From: Angomonas deanei
Lineage: Eukaryota > Euglenozoa > Kinetoplastea > Trypanosomatida > Trypanosomatidae
DNA: 64,000 nt
Reading direction: 5' to 3'
Assembly: GCA_903995115.1 (NCBI GenBank)
Contig: LR877160.1
Coordinates: 62,001-126,000, forward strand
How positions within the stretch are numbered: position 1 is the first letter of the stretch; each line of letters begins with the position of its first letter. The notes beneath the pieces were generated by a model. It worked only from the letters and a program-made list of their open reading frames with translations, was not told the origin of the DNA and made no database searches. The position numbers and the translations under genes were made by a program. Positions 8,798 to 19,074 of the stretch are shown here, one piece after another.

Positions 8798-11626
8798 TTA
8801 CACCTGTTTATCTTGGTTAGTAACCGACGGGGCGGCTAGCGGATGTTCCACCTCCTCCTCCTTCTTAAATTCTTCCGTGCTGGTTTGAGCACTGACAGGA
8901 ACCGTGTTGGATGATCTCTTCTTCCAAAAAGCCCATCCGCCGCTGTTGGCAGCCGCTGCGTTTGGTGTAGCGTTCGTCGCAGTGGCGGGCGTTTCCGTCT
9001 TCTCGTCGGGATCGGGGACGGTAACGGATAATGGAAGGTAATCGGGGTGCGTGTACTTTCTGGATTGGAAATACTTTTCGTCCTTCATCTCCAAGTCACT
9101 CTTGTTGGTCTTTCCACGGTTAAACCCAAAAGAAAAGAATCCGCCCTTGTTGTTATTATTAGAGTTTTGGCTCGTCTTGGGGTCTTTGGGCAGTGGAGAA
9201 ACGCTAATCGTCGAACCAGCTGAAGCGGCCTTCCCTTTCACTGGGGTAAGTTCCTCCGCACCCTCTTTTCCTCTCTCCAGCGGTGGGGTACCACCCTTGT
9301 AGCTGCCACTGTTCTGCTTCGTGTTGCTCTCCCTCCGTCCGTCGGACGCCCCCTTCGTGGACGAAGACTTGGTCGCCTCCTTGTGATGACCACTCCTGTC
9401 CTCCACAAGGGTCGTCGGGTCGACCCGCCAGTAGTTGAACGAATTAAAATCGCTGTCGACTGGCACCTGTGTCCGGCGGGGGGCCTGCGGCGCGGCGACA
9501 CGGGCAGAGGGGGCGACCTCATCGCCGGTGACGGAGCTGGCGGAGGAGCTACTGCTGCTGCTGTTAAACAAATTATCCGCTAGCGAGAAGTTCTTCGTCA
9601 GGTGGTGGTCTCGCTCATTTTGAACGGAGATAGACGAACTGTCGGACCCGAGACGGGTGAGCGGCGCCAAACTACTGGTGTCAAGGGGATTGGTGGAGGT
9701 GTACGTCCCCGTGTGAATGGTTTTCACGAGGGGTGGAAATATTTCATTCACCAAATGGGCCAAGTCCGTGTAGCTGTGTTTCACTTTACAGCAATGCAGG
9801 ACCGACTTTTCATCAATGATGAAGATGCGGTGGGTGGAAACCTTCACCGCATCGTAGCTGATGACGTCATTGATGCGGTTTCCGAACCCAGCAAAGAACG
9901 GCTTCTTCACCTCGGGGGGAAAGCAGTTCATCAAGGAGGTCAAGCACGCAATCTTGAAAATATGGGACTTTTTCATCACCTCCTTTGTGAGAGCAGTGAA
10001 GAATTTTTGTGGCACGGTTAGTACCGGCCCCAAAGGAAGGCTATTGTTGCTGCTCGTCGCATTGTTTGCGCCCTCTCCCGTGAAGTAACTACTCTCTTCC
10101 TGCTTGATTTGATTAAACAGATAATCCTTCGTTGCGTTGATTTGCGTGACACTGCGGGCCGTGAGGTAGACAATTTTGTACCCATTCCGCACAATCTTGC
10201 GGTACAAGCTCGCCACCCCGGGGTGCGTCCAGTCGTTGCCACGGCCAACCCCAATGTACCAGTGACCCCACATGTCCGACTTGGTGATGGTGCCGTCCAC
10301 ATCGCTAATGATAATTTTATCCTCTTCCGACCACAAAAAAATAGAGCTGCTGATGCACACGTAGTTGGTGTGCTCCTCCTGTGTGTTGGACTTGAGGTAG
10401 TCCGTCTTCTTACCCGAAGGGTCCACCTCCTCCATTTCGGTAGGGGATGCATCGAAGGAGGTGTTGGTGACACCGCTGTTTTTCCAAATAATGTACCGCA
10501 CGTGGTTGTGTCCGGGCTTGAGGTTTAACTTTTGTAGGTCCTCCGGACTTGGTACGAGCGTTTTGACAAAGTAGGAGTCCGCCGCATTAAAGGCCATTGC
10601 ATCTGTGCTGTTGCTGCTACTCGTCCCTGGTGGATGGGTCGCAATCTTTGGGGAAGGACGAATGTCATCGACGCTGCCAATGGAGCCCATCTCATCAATG
10701 AGGTTCCCGTCGCCGCCGTCCAGCTCCGTGCTCGCTACCGCCACGAATACAGAACCGGAGGAATTTTCGTAAGGGGCATCCTCGTTCATATATAAGGCAT
10801 CGTCTGCGTCGATCGGGGCGAGGTAGTACTGGTCATCGTCCTCCACGCTGTCGTCGTCCTCCTTCCACTCCGCCGGGGCGGCGGCGGGGGTTTCCGTCAT
10901 GATAAAGTCTTCCCCCTTCTCCGCCAACTTTTTCTCCGCCAATAAAATGTCCTCTTTTAGTCGCTCGTCCTCCTCACTGAAGGCATCGCCGTCAGACGGT
11001 TCCCGGTCATCCCCCTCCTCCCCATCCCCACCGTCGTCCTCCTCGGCGTGGATTCCCTCCTTCGCCGCTTGTTGCTGTAAGAAGGAGTCATTCGACAAGA
11101 GCGTCCGTGAGACTCTCTTCTTACTATTGGAAAACGCATTGACCGCTTGAATTAAATTGTTCGCGCTATGCAGCCGTTCCGCCGTGGTGGGCTTGTGCTC
11201 GGCTTGCATGCTGCTTGCGTCAAAGTTCACCTTCTTCCCTTTTGTGGGGAGCGACGATGGGTCCGCTTCGTTCGGCTTTGCCGTGGTCGATGTACGGGGA
11301 GCGTCGGTTGCCCCTTCCGCTTGCCGTGTTTCCGCGGGGCGTTTCTCCTGCTGTCCCGCCGTGCCGCCGTGCAATGGGTAATTCGGCTGCAGCCAGTACG
11401 CCTCGCCGTCAGAGGCTAGTTTCATAACGGCCCGCGTCATGACCCCATTCACCTCCAGCTGCACAATTTTGTCCGCCCTAGACCACATTTTCATTTTCCC
11501 AAACCGTATATTAAACGGAGTGCAGTGGAGAGAGCCGTCGTGGTGCTCAATCACCACCACATCGTTCGCCCTGCTAGACTGGTCTAGGTGATTCAAATCT
11601 AGAAAGTTGGTGAAACCGGTGAGCAT
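8798..11626 (-). CDS. LPN: Lipin, phosphatidate phosphatase
   Basis: Lipin converts phosphatidic acid to diacylglycerol at the ER/nuclear membrane, using Mg2+, in phospholipid and triacylglycerol synthesis. The N-LIP domain begins at the chosen start (MLTGFTNFLDLN, then VVVIEHHDGSLHCTPFNIRFGKM). The C-terminal LNS2/HAD phosphatase domain carries the catalytic DVDGT motif at residues 442-446 and the following KSDMWGH and LTARS segments. An acidic, Ser-rich linker of about 300 residues separates them, and the tail beyond the phosphatase domain is long and disordered. The frame stays open to an ATG at 11839, but family proteins start at the N-LIP domain, so I take the ATG at 11626 (942 residues). 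The extra 71 residues are basic and Ser-rich, and a mitochondrial or other leader cannot be excluded. Confidence 0.92.
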   Translation of the reverse strand: MLTGFTNFLDLNHLDQSSRANDVVVIEHHDGSLHCTPFNIRFGKMKMWSRADKIVQLEVNGVMTRAVMKLASDGEAYWLQPNYPLHGGTAGQQEKRPAETRQAEGATDAPRTSTTAKPNEADPSSLPTKGKKVNFDASSMQAEHKPTTAERLHSANNLIQAVNAFSNSKKRVSRTLLSNDSFLQQQAAKEGIHAEEDDGGDGEEGDDREPSDGDAFSEEDERLKEDILLAEKKLAEKGEDFIMTETPAAAPAEWKEDDDSVEDDDQYYLAPIDADDALYMNEDAPYENSSGSVFVAVASTELDGGDGNLIDEMGSIGSVDDIRPSPKIATHPPGTSSSNSTDAMAFNAADSYFVKTLVPSPEDLQKLNLKPGHNHVRYIIWKNSGVTNTSFDASPTEMEEVDPSGKKTDYLKSNTQEEHTNYVCISSSIFLWSEEDKIIISDVDGTITKSDMWGHWYIGVGRGNDWTHPGVASLYRKIVRNGYKIVYLTARSVTQINATKDYLFNQIKQEESSYFTGEGANNATSSNNSLPLGPVLTVPQKFFTALTKEVMKKSHIFKIACLTSLMNCFPPEVKKPFFAGFGNRINDVISYDAVKVSTHRIFIIDEKSVLHCCKVKHSYTDLAHLVNEIFPPLVKTIHTGTYTSTNPLDTSSLAPLTRLGSDSSSISVQNERDHHLTKNFSLADNLFNSSSSSSSASSVTGDEVAPSARVAAPQAPRRTQVPVDSDFNSFNYWRVDPTTLVEDRSGHHKEATKSSSTKGASDGRRESNTKQNSGSYKGGTPPLERGKEGAEELTPVKGKAASAGSTISVSPLPKDPKTSQNSNNNNKGGFFSFGFNRGKTNKSDLEMKDEKYFQSRKYTHPDYLPLSVTVPDPDEKTETPATATNATPNAAAANSGGWAFWKKRSSNTVPVSAQTSTEEFKKEEEVEHPLAAPSVTNQDKQV

Positions 11627-12370
11627 CTTTCCGCGTTTACGAGGGGTGTCGATGCCAACCTTTCTTGAGCTGTTGGGTCTGTAGACCGCGCTAGGGGTGA
11701 AGGGCAACGAAAGCGATGGAATGCCCTGAACGGAGCGGTAATGAGAAGAACCGTAATAAACTCTGTTTAGTGGAGCGCCCTTCCTGCAAGATCCCTTCTT
11801 ATAACCGGTAAACCACAGAGCGCAAGAAATACGAAGCACTTTTACAGTTAATCGTATGTTCGCCTACGGTCCACACAAAACAAAAATACTAACGCGCAGA
11901 GAAGAAATTGCTCAATGAAAATAATAGATTCTTTTTTTTTTTTTTCACTTTTACGCAAAAGAATGCCTCCAGACGTAAATATCGCAATTAAAAAAAAAAA
12001 AAAATGTGATATGAAAATAGACAGATACAAGCAAACAGTGGAAGAGAACGAGCAATGTATGTCGCTTCTTCTAACTTTGGCAGAATTGGGCACGGCCGTG
12101 TTTATCAACACAACAGTCTTCCGGAATCTCAGCAAGCTGTGTAATGAAAACTCTAAAATGAGAAGGAGTTGGTAATGATAATAATAACAATAAAAAAAAA
12201 AAAAAGATATTTTTACTTGAAGAATTTCAGTGCGAGAGAGAGAGAGAGAGGAAGTGTGGATAGCACAGCACCATGAATTTTACAAATCGACGACACTTTG
12301 ACGAAACGTAACAACCATAAAACCTTTCTCCATGCAGCAATAAAAAAAAATAAACCACCACAGCTGTTGT
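11627..12370. other. Spacer between lipin and the SNARE gene
   Basis: Includes the optional 213-nt upstream extension of the lipin frame. Two pyrimidine tracts on the minus strand, at 11898-11912 and a (CT)n repeat at 12234-12252, are candidate splice signals for lipin. T and A runs are present at 11931-11945 and 11990-12003. No other gene is recognised. Confidence 0.5.
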
Positions 12371-13375
12371 TTATAGAGTAATCAACTTGAGCAAATAACA
12401 CAACAAGAGTACTAGAATAAAAAAGCAACAAATATAGCTGCACAGACTTTCGCCGTCCAAGTTTTCTAGAACCGACACCAACTTGCGATTGAGCGACTCG
12501 ACGTGCAATGTGTTTTCCTCCACCCGTACCTCAATACTATCCAGCAGCGTCCCCTGATGGGTCAGCTCGTTATTGATGAAGAGTGCGTTATCCCGTATCC
12601 GGCGGACCCCCTCATGGATGCGGTCCACGTACTCGTCAATGAGGTGGTCGTTGACCTCGACGGACTGGAAAAACTGCACGAACTCGGCGTCCTCCCTGGC
12701 GGAGATCACCTCCCGCGGTACCCTGGGACGGTTGTCGCGGTCGGCGTCCAGTACGTTAGACAGGAGGGACTGCCGCTCCTCGTCGGCCGCCTCTTCTCTG
12801 CTGGTGGTGGCGAAGGTACTCGAGACAGGGTTGGCGTCACTGCTGACGACAGACACCCCGAAGGCGGACTTGTACCACTCTTTTGCCTTTTCCACGTGCA
12901 GGTTCAGTTGCCCAAATTGCTCTTTCAGAGCGTCTACCGCCGCCTCGCTCCCTTCCTTGTCAGACACCCGCCGCAACTCCTGATGGTAGAGCACTTCCGC
13001 CTCTCGCTGACTACTCTGTAACGTGCGAAAGTACTTTCGGCAATTCTGTTTCAAGATGGTTACCGTCCTAATGTGCTGATTCTCTACATGAAATAAGTCC
13101 ACCTTGTTGGTTGTCCGCACCGCGCTGTCCTCACTCTCCTTGCCCCGCTTCTCCATCTCGGTCAACTCTCGCAAGGACTTCCGCAGTTCTGCAACTTGTA
13201 ACAGAATTTGGTATTCCAACTGGTGATAGGGAGGGAGCTTTTTGATTTGCTCCAACTTTGACTGTTGTCGCTTCCTGGCGTTCTCCTCCTCTAGCGCGGT
13301 CTGTTCCCCTTTCTGTCTACATTCCGGGGCCGTTGCCGAGTGAATTGCCTCTAACGACCGTAGCTGACGCTTCAT
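12371..13375 (-). CDS. Qc-type SNARE, SYP7-like
   Basis: A tail-anchored SNARE of 334 residues that would act in fusion of transport vesicles. The C-terminus holds a SNARE heptad motif of about 60 residues (from NDHLIDEYVDRIHEGV to VESLNRKLVSVL) with glutamine at the zero layer in ELTHQGTLLDSI, followed by a single membrane segment (CSYICCFFILVLLLCYLL) ending three residues from the stop. The pattern around the zero layer resembles Qc SNAREs and the second SNAP-25 motif. The N-terminal 220 residues are helical and could be a regulatory bundle as in plant SYP7 proteins. The frame is open to 13531, but a strong pyrimidine tract and AG lie inside that extension, so the first usable ATG is 13375 (MKRQLRSLEAIH). 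Which compartment it serves is unknown. Confidence 0.85.
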   Translation of the reverse strand: MKRQLRSLEAIHSATAPECRQKGEQTALEEENARKRQQSKLEQIKKLPPYHQLEYQILLQVAELRKSLRELTEMEKRGKESEDSAVRTTNKVDLFHVENQHIRTVTILKQNCRKYFRTLQSSQREAEVLYHQELRRVSDKEGSEAAVDALKEQFGQLNLHVEKAKEWYKSAFGVSVVSSDANPVSSTFATTSREEAADEERQSLLSNVLDADRDNRPRVPREVISAREDAEFVQFFQSVEVNDHLIDEYVDRIHEGVRRIRDNALFINNELTHQGTLLDSIEVRVEENTLHVESLNRKLVSVLENLDGESLCSYICCFFILVLLLCYLLKLITL

Positions 13376-13412
13376 TGTGCGATTCCACAGCTGTCTATAT
13401 AGATATGGATTG

Positions 13413-13441
13413 CTTTGTAATACAGGAGAGGGAGGAAAGAG
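13413..13441 (-). promoter_or_regulatory. Splice acceptor deciding the SNARE start
   Basis: The minus strand reads a C/T-only tract at about 13425-13440 followed by the first AG at 13414-13413, 37 nt before the ATG at 13375. Because it lies inside the longer open frame, mature mRNA would lack the upstream ATG at 13531. Confidence 0.55.
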
Positions 13442-13607
13442 GTAATGAAAACAAAACAAACAAAAAAAAGTGAGGAAGCAGCCACCCCGACTACTATACC
13501 ACCAGTGACCTACCACAGGTCGAATACGCATTGGAGTATTTCTTATTATTTCAAATTACTAAAAAATGGTTGGTAGTAATAAACAAACCACCACTATTCG
13601 CCAATTT

Positions 13608-16600
13608 CTAAACTCTTTCCATCATAATAAACGTGGTTTGTCTATTCAGCTTACTCTCCACTGACCACAAATTGCGCAACCACACCTTGAGGAGAGACAG
13701 CTCTTCCTCACTGGAGCGGAAGAGGGGCCGGCCGCGCCGCAGCTGGCGGTCGATTTCGTCGTTTTCGTCAACGTACAGCCCGGTCACGACCGTCATTTGT
13801 CCCAGAAGGGCGTTAATCAAGAATAAACTCGAATCTGTGACGTCGCAGAAGAGGGCGGTAACGCCGAAACACTGTCGGATGTGCTCGTGTAACTTTCCGT
13901 CTGCGAAGGGGTACAGTTGGCCGCACCCACAGCACAGCACTTGGTTTCTACCGGTGGCAGTCCGCGCGGCGGTAGCGGTGGCATTGAGGATAGAAAGGAA
14001 CGCCTTCGGTAGGTGAAGCTGTTCGGTCCATACGTAGTCTACCCACTGGGTACAGGACTCGAAAGGGGCGTCGCTGACTCGCAGCAAATGTGCCGCGGTG
14101 GGCGTCGGGGCCTCTCGTAGGGTCGGCAGTACGTTTTCTGCTGGGGTGTGGAGCAGGTAGGGGAGCATCACGAAAAGTGCCTCTCGCATGGCGGCCGGTG
14201 ACGCCAGTGCGCTCGGACAGACCGTCAACAACTCCACATCCGCGGAGTCCCCAGACAGACGAACTACCGCGTCGGTGGGGTCGTCGGCGAGGAGCAGCTG
14301 GGCCAGGGTGAGGACACTACAGTAATACCACGTGGAGTGCACGCGACTGGTGATGGGCGCTTCGCCTTCCGAGAGGAACGTCAGCACAGCGTCGCGAGTA
14401 GCGGGGTCGCTGGTGATCACATCCTTTATGTGGTTGCCAACCGTCTCGTGTGTTTTCTCCGGGCTCAATAGACAGTCGAGAAGCAAAGACGGTAGTACCT
14501 CTTTGGTTCGCTCAAAGTTGCGGCGCAGTGCCTCCTCCTCGGGTCGTAGCACACCTGGCCGCAGAGAGACCAGTAGAGAGAAGAGGGAGAGGAGGTCGCG
14601 GTAGAGGATGGGCTGTCCGGTGCGGACCTGCTCCACCAACAACAGTAGATGATGCGTCACGGTACGCAGCGTCTCCGACATGCCCCACGCCGGCACATTG
14701 TTTTTCTGGAGCTCATCCTCCTGCTCCGGTGCCACGAGCGGAGGAGCGTCTGACTCTAGACTTACCCCAACGCACGCGTTCGCTAAGGAGCTGTGGAGGG
14801 CAGACGCCTCCGCCGGCACTTCCGCGTTGTCAAAAGTGCAGTTTCGGATATCCTCTAGGGAGGTGAGGCCGGGAACAGCGTTGCCCGTATCATTATTCAA
14901 TTGAGGTAGCGGACACAAGGCGTTACAAATCATTTTACACACGGAGCACGGAATCTCTGTCACCGCGTGACGTCTGTAGTGGTTGCGAATGTTGAGATAA
15001 ATCAACTTGTCGATGCACTTCTTGTGGGCGACATGGCCACAATTGTAGTAATGGGCGTGCACGATACGCTGATCAGGCACCGCATCGGGCTGAAGTCGGC
15101 GCAGTACATCGGAGGAGGAAACGTTGCACAACAGGTAGAGAGGCTCCACGCTGGAGACACGACAGACACAACAATCCTGTGAGGTGGACTCCACCAGTAG
15201 GTGGGTCTGAAGATTGGCCGAGAAGCGCTCTTCCCCTGACACCGGTTTCCCTTCGTCTACTGTCTCTGCGTGTGTGCCACGCTCCGCCCTACTCCGCATG
15301 CGCAGCATCAACTCCCGCTGCCTATCCTTCCTCCGCTGTGCCTGCTGCTGCGCCTCGGCCGCAGCGGCAACCTCCTCCGCGGTCTGTTCTGGGGTGAAGG
15401 TGGCGACCTGACAGGTGAGCAAGATGTACTCCACCATGACCAGAATGGAGAACTTATCCTCGTTCTTGTTCGACTGAAAATACTGACGCAGCTCGTGTAG
15501 CACATCCGACACGGTTGTCACTGCGGATAGGGCGGGGGTCCAACCGTCCACATAGCCCTGAAAGTTCACCTTTGTCTGTAGCTTTTGGCGCACAGTGCCG
15601 CCGGCCAACTGGGGCAGGAGCAGATACTCCTTTGAGGTCGCCGTGTCGTAGCTGCAGTGCAGCACTCCCTGGGCAGAGAGGTACTTTTCCACCTCTGTCC
15701 ACTGAACTGCCGGGGCGCCTTCCTTCTCCGTCGCCTCACCGATGGAGAGTTCGGACGAAAGCGCCACGCAGTCTTTTGTGGCAAGGTACAACGCGGTGAC
15801 ACTGTGCAGTAGAGATGCCGGGGAGACCCCGCCGGACCCCTTCGCCGACACCAGCTGGGTGGCCAACAGGTACATGGCGGGGAGCTGGACGGCGTCCGCG
15901 TGTAGAAGGGCACGGGTGTGGGGGATCAGCTCGCGGTAAAAGAATTTGTCCCGTATTTGTGTCGGAGGAACGGCGCGGCTCACCGTGTTGCTGCTGTCCC
16001 CCTTCGCCGCCGCCTCCCCAGCGACCAGCGAACCATACACCGTCGCCACCTCCGTGAGAAGTTGGTCGTGGTGGCTGAGGGAGTACAGGTCCACAAACTC
16101 CTTGTACACTGCAGTGCTCTTTAGGCGGTGCACACGGCCGTTCGCCGCCTTTGACTGCACCGTGGTCTCCTTCAAGACCGTCTTCAGCCGATCCTCCACC
16201 CCTTTCGCGACCAGCATGGTGAAATCGTCCTCGACTCCAAAATCTTCAAACACCGAACGTATGGAGGAGAATGTGCCGCGGCCTATAATGCTTAACAGGT
16301 TCACCACCTCCCGTGTGATACCCTCTTCGCAGTAATCCCCCTTCACCCCAGTCGTCGCGGAGTGGGTGACAATGGTGAGTATCAAACGGAGAAAAGGCGC
16401 AATGCCACTCCGCTTCTCCGTTTTTCGCAGTTTGCTTTTCGTCCCCTTCTTTTCTTCCTCCTCGGGCGGTTTGCAGTAAGAAAAGCGCTGAAGTACTCGC
16501 AGGGCAAAATCTTGTGGTTTGATCACCATCGTCAACGCCTGCAGCATAAATAAGGTGTTCCCCTTGAAGCACTTCACCTTCTTGGAAGAAAACACACCCA

Positions 16601-18743
16601 CCACGAGGTTGATAAAGTCCGCATCCACCGTCCGCCACATTCCCTGTCGCACCTGCTCCTCCATCACGCAAGGCATCACCAGTGCGTCGAGGAGCTCTTC
16701 TACCATCGCGGCGTTCCCGTCGAAGCAGGACCGCATTACACGGTACAGTGGATTCTCGTCTGTGGTCACGGCACTAGACACCACCACGTCCTGTAATTCA
16801 GAGAGGTTGACCCCCTCCGGGTAAAGCCGTCGGCTGCCGGCCTCTCCGGCAGTCCCCATTCCGCGAACCACCGCTCGCAGGACCGTCGCCCCCCACCACG
16901 CCACATGGTGGAGCATTAACACCGAGTGGCTACACGGGGAAAACGTGTCATAGGCGTACACCTCCCCGCCCCCGTCGGCGGCCGTGCGCTTGAGCACAAT
17001 GGACATGTTACCACGGCACAGTCGTTCCCGTTGAAACTGCAAAACCGGCTCTAACCCACGCACCCACTCCCCCAAAATGTCATGGATGTACCGGAACGTC
17101 TCCGCCTCGCTGCTGTCGCGCGGGAATAGCAAACCATCCTCGTCCTCCGACAACTGTGTGGATTGATTGAAGGGCTCAAACTCTTTTTCAAAGTGGGTAA
17201 CGGGAAGGGGATTGTCAAAGTTGCGGCTGCTCCCCAGTCGCTCCAGCAAGCCCTGAGGAATCTCTAGGCGCTGAAGCGACGCCTCTCTGCCGTCCTCGGT
17301 GTGCTCCCGACGGTGAGAAAGAATGGACAAGAGGGCACGCTGCATGTTCAGTAACACTTTAGGAACGTGGTAACTAAAAAAGCATGGAAGGGGAATGTAA
17401 CGCACATCGGGGCTTTCCACCCCCACCACGTCGGTACTGCAGGTCACGATTTGAAGAATGGTCATGAGACCTCGCAGTGCGGTGCGGGAGGCCAGCAGGG
17501 AGAAGGGCACGGCGTCCTGCGCCACCACCGCGTGGCCCAAGTCAATAAGAGGTCCAATCACCCCTTTGCGATAGACGGGCACCATTTGAAATAGTTCTGC
17601 ACGCACCTCGTGGAGGGGATCCTCCTGGAGGTTTTCGCTACGCCGCGTCTGGTGTAGGATCGCATAAATGGACAATAGCAGACGGTGGACCATACTGTCC
17701 GTCTGGGACTGTAAGTGGGTCTGTGGTGAAGTGCAGAGGGACTGGATGACGTCGGGGTTGGTAAACACCTGCACGGCGTGGTCGGTGTAGTAGGGGAACC
17801 TGGCGAATAGCTCCCCATACTTGCAGAGAACAGCCGCAAATGGCAATCGAAACGTGCCATCACAGAGAATACACTGAAACGCTGGGCGGAGCGCCTCCAG
17901 CCGTGCGTCCCCTTTCGAAAGACAGGTGGTGAAGAGCATGGCGCGCTCAATGTTGGTCTCCGTGCCGCGAAGGCTCTCGGCCGACCAGCTCAGAGAGAGG
18001 AGTCGTTTGGCGCTGTCGCCCCAGGTGGAAAAACTGACGAGAGACTGCAGGTGGGGTATCACCTCACTCTTCACCGGCGGCGCCGGCGCCGTCTCTCCTT
18101 GGGATGGAGCCTCCTCGTCTGCCGGGGTCTCTTCCTCCACTTCCTCCTCTTCGCTGCTGGAGGAAGACGCTAACTCCTCGTAGGAGCCTTGCAGCCCTGG
18201 GCGTTGCTTCAGTTCGTCTTTATCGGCCATGACACTCACGCACAGGGTCACGTACGCCTCTAGCGCCGGACGAAACCACTGTAGGGTCTCCGCCGCAACG
18301 GTAGCCAATGGGTCTGCGTCGCTGTCGCCGGCCTTGTGACGGGTACAGAACGACTCCGCCTTGTACGCCGTCGGGTCGCCACAGTCACACATGCCTCCGC
18401 CGCTGCCACGGTGCATGGTGTAGTGATGGTTAACGCACGGGCTGTTCTGGAAACACGTGGTGCACATGACGCAGGTCGGGTCCGCGGAGCACTCGGAGCA
18501 CCGCATGACGACTTCATTGTCGGCGAAGATGTGACCGCACACGGAGCTTGTGTCGGCTGTGAAGGACGGTTGCATCCGGCTGTCAAAGAGAGTTGCTTGT
18601 AGTTTACGCAGGACCTCACCCCTGCCCTCTGGGTGAAGAGTGCCGATGAAGGATCGCAGGGCACCCGCATCCTCCTGCAACGCTCGCGCCAGCAACAGCT
18701 GCACCTCGCTAGACCCCAATAATGAAGACAGTTCAATGGGCAT
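13608..18743 (-). CDS. UBR1: UBR1-type N-recognin E3 ubiquitin ligase
   Basis: A 1711-residue ubiquitin ligase of the UBR1/UBR2 type, which recognises destabilising N-terminal residues (N-end rule) and targets the proteins for degradation. The UBR zinc box is at about residues 69-137 (CGHIFADNEV, MRCSECSADPTCVMCTTCF, HHYTMHRGSGGGMCDCGD), with its Cys/His ligands in place. A RING-H2 finger starts at residue 1191 (CCVCRV...YNCGHVAHKKCIDKL...CSVCK) and is widened by an insert between the first ligands. The last 120 residues match the UBR autoinhibitory cap (CCGCGQLYPF, then KLHEHIRQC). Acidic stretches of Glu and Ser lie near 190-215. Length and domain order agree with the family. The ATG at 18743 directly precedes the conserved part. 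Confidence 0.93.
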   Translation of the reverse strand: MPIELSSLLGSSEVQLLLARALQEDAGALRSFIGTLHPEGRGEVLRKLQATLFDSRMQPSFTADTSSVCGHIFADNEVVMRCSECSADPTCVMCTTCFQNSPCVNHHYTMHRGSGGGMCDCGDPTAYKAESFCTRHKAGDSDADPLATVAAETLQWFRPALEAYVTLCVSVMADKDELKQRPGLQGSYEELASSSSSEEEEVEEETPADEEAPSQGETAPAPPVKSEVIPHLQSLVSFSTWGDSAKRLLSLSWSAESLRGTETNIERAMLFTTCLSKGDARLEALRPAFQCILCDGTFRLPFAAVLCKYGELFARFPYYTDHAVQVFTNPDVIQSLCTSPQTHLQSQTDSMVHRLLLSIYAILHQTRRSENLQEDPLHEVRAELFQMVPVYRKGVIGPLIDLGHAVVAQDAVPFSLLASRTALRGLMTILQIVTCSTDVVGVESPDVRYIPLPCFFSYHVPKVLLNMQRALLSILSHRREHTEDGREASLQRLEIPQGLLERLGSSRNFDNPLPVTHFEKEFEPFNQSTQLSEDEDGLLFPRDSSEAETFRYIHDILGEWVRGLEPVLQFQRERLCRGNMSIVLKRTAADGGGEVYAYDTFSPCSHSVLMLHHVAWWGATVLRAVVRGMGTAGEAGSRRLYPEGVNLSELQDVVVSSAVTTDENPLYRVMRSCFDGNAAMVEELLDALVMPCVMEEQVRQGMWRTVDADFINLVVGVFSSKKVKCFKGNTLFMLQALTMVIKPQDFALRVLQRFSYCKPPEEEEKKGTKSKLRKTEKRSGIAPFLRLILTIVTHSATTGVKGDYCEEGITREVVNLLSIIGRGTFSSIRSVFEDFGVEDDFTMLVAKGVEDRLKTVLKETTVQSKAANGRVHRLKSTAVYKEFVDLYSLSHHDQLLTEVATVYGSLVAGEAAAKGDSSNTVSRAVPPTQIRDKFFYRELIPHTRALLHADAVQLPAMYLLATQLVSAKGSGGVSPASLLHSVTALYLATKDCVALSSELSIGEATEKEGAPAVQWTEVEKYLSAQGVLHCSYDTATSKEYLLLPQLAGGTVRQKLQTKVNFQGYVDGWTPALSAVTTVSDVLHELRQYFQSNKNEDKFSILVMVEYILLTCQVATFTPEQTAEEVAAAAEAQQQAQRRKDRQRELMLRMRSRAERGTHAETVDEGKPVSGEERFSANLQTHLLVESTSQDCCVCRVSSVEPLYLLCNVSSSDVLRRLQPDAVPDQRIVHAHYYNCGHVAHKKCIDKLIYLNIRNHYRRHAVTEIPCSVCKMICNALCPLPQLNNDTGNAVPGLTSLEDIRNCTFDNAEVPAEASALHSSLANACVGVSLESDAPPLVAPEQEDELQKNNVPAWGMSETLRTVTHHLLLLVEQVRTGQPILYRDLLSLFSLLVSLRPGVLRPEEEALRRNFERTKEVLPSLLLDCLLSPEKTHETVGNHIKDVITSDPATRDAVLTFLSEGEAPITSRVHSTWYYCSVLTLAQLLLADDPTDAVVRLSGDSADVELLTVCPSALASPAAMREALFVMLPYLLHTPAENVLPTLREAPTPTAAHLLRVSDAPFESCTQWVDYVWTEQLHLPKAFLSILNATATAARTATGRNQVLCCGCGQLYPFADGKLHEHIRQCFGVTALFCDVTDSSLFLINALLGQMTVVTGLYVDENDEIDRQLRRGRPLFRSSEEELSLLKVWLRNLWSVESKLNRQTTFIMMERV

Positions 18744-19074
18744 TTATATACACAAACACAAAAATGAGAAAAACCGAAAGATCGATAAGAAATATCGCTA
18801 CTGCTCACGCGAAAGGAAAAACAGATTCACTAAAGGAATCTTTTTGTTGCTGTTGCGCTTTTACTGAAACTAGAAAAATAAAAGAGAAAGTAATAGTACT
18901 GTGATCAGCACATACAAACGCTCTTTCGCACCCAGCAAGACTTCAAACCACGAAAAAAAAAAAAAAAAAACAGTTACAAATGATTAATGATGACTGTCTG
19001 TAAATAAACTCACTTCTACCGGTGGGAAAGGGTCGATCCCACCCGTGGGGTTAGCGTGATCGCATCGACCCTCT
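18744..19074. other. Intergenic spacer
   Basis: Leader of the UBR1 gene and trailer of the 2137-residue gene. An A18 run lies near 18953-18970. The pyrimidine tracts on the minus strand are weak and no acceptor stands out. No gene seen. Confidence 0.5.

Noticed and set aside
11627-11839. N-terminal extension of lipin as a true part of the protein
   Set aside because: Lipins begin at the N-LIP domain and the extension is unlike it; kept as an option because no splice acceptor was seen between the two ATGs.
11848-12135. 95-residue minus-strand frame between lipin and the SNARE gene
   Set aside because: Hydrophobic only because of T runs, lies in the probable leader of lipin, not protein-like.
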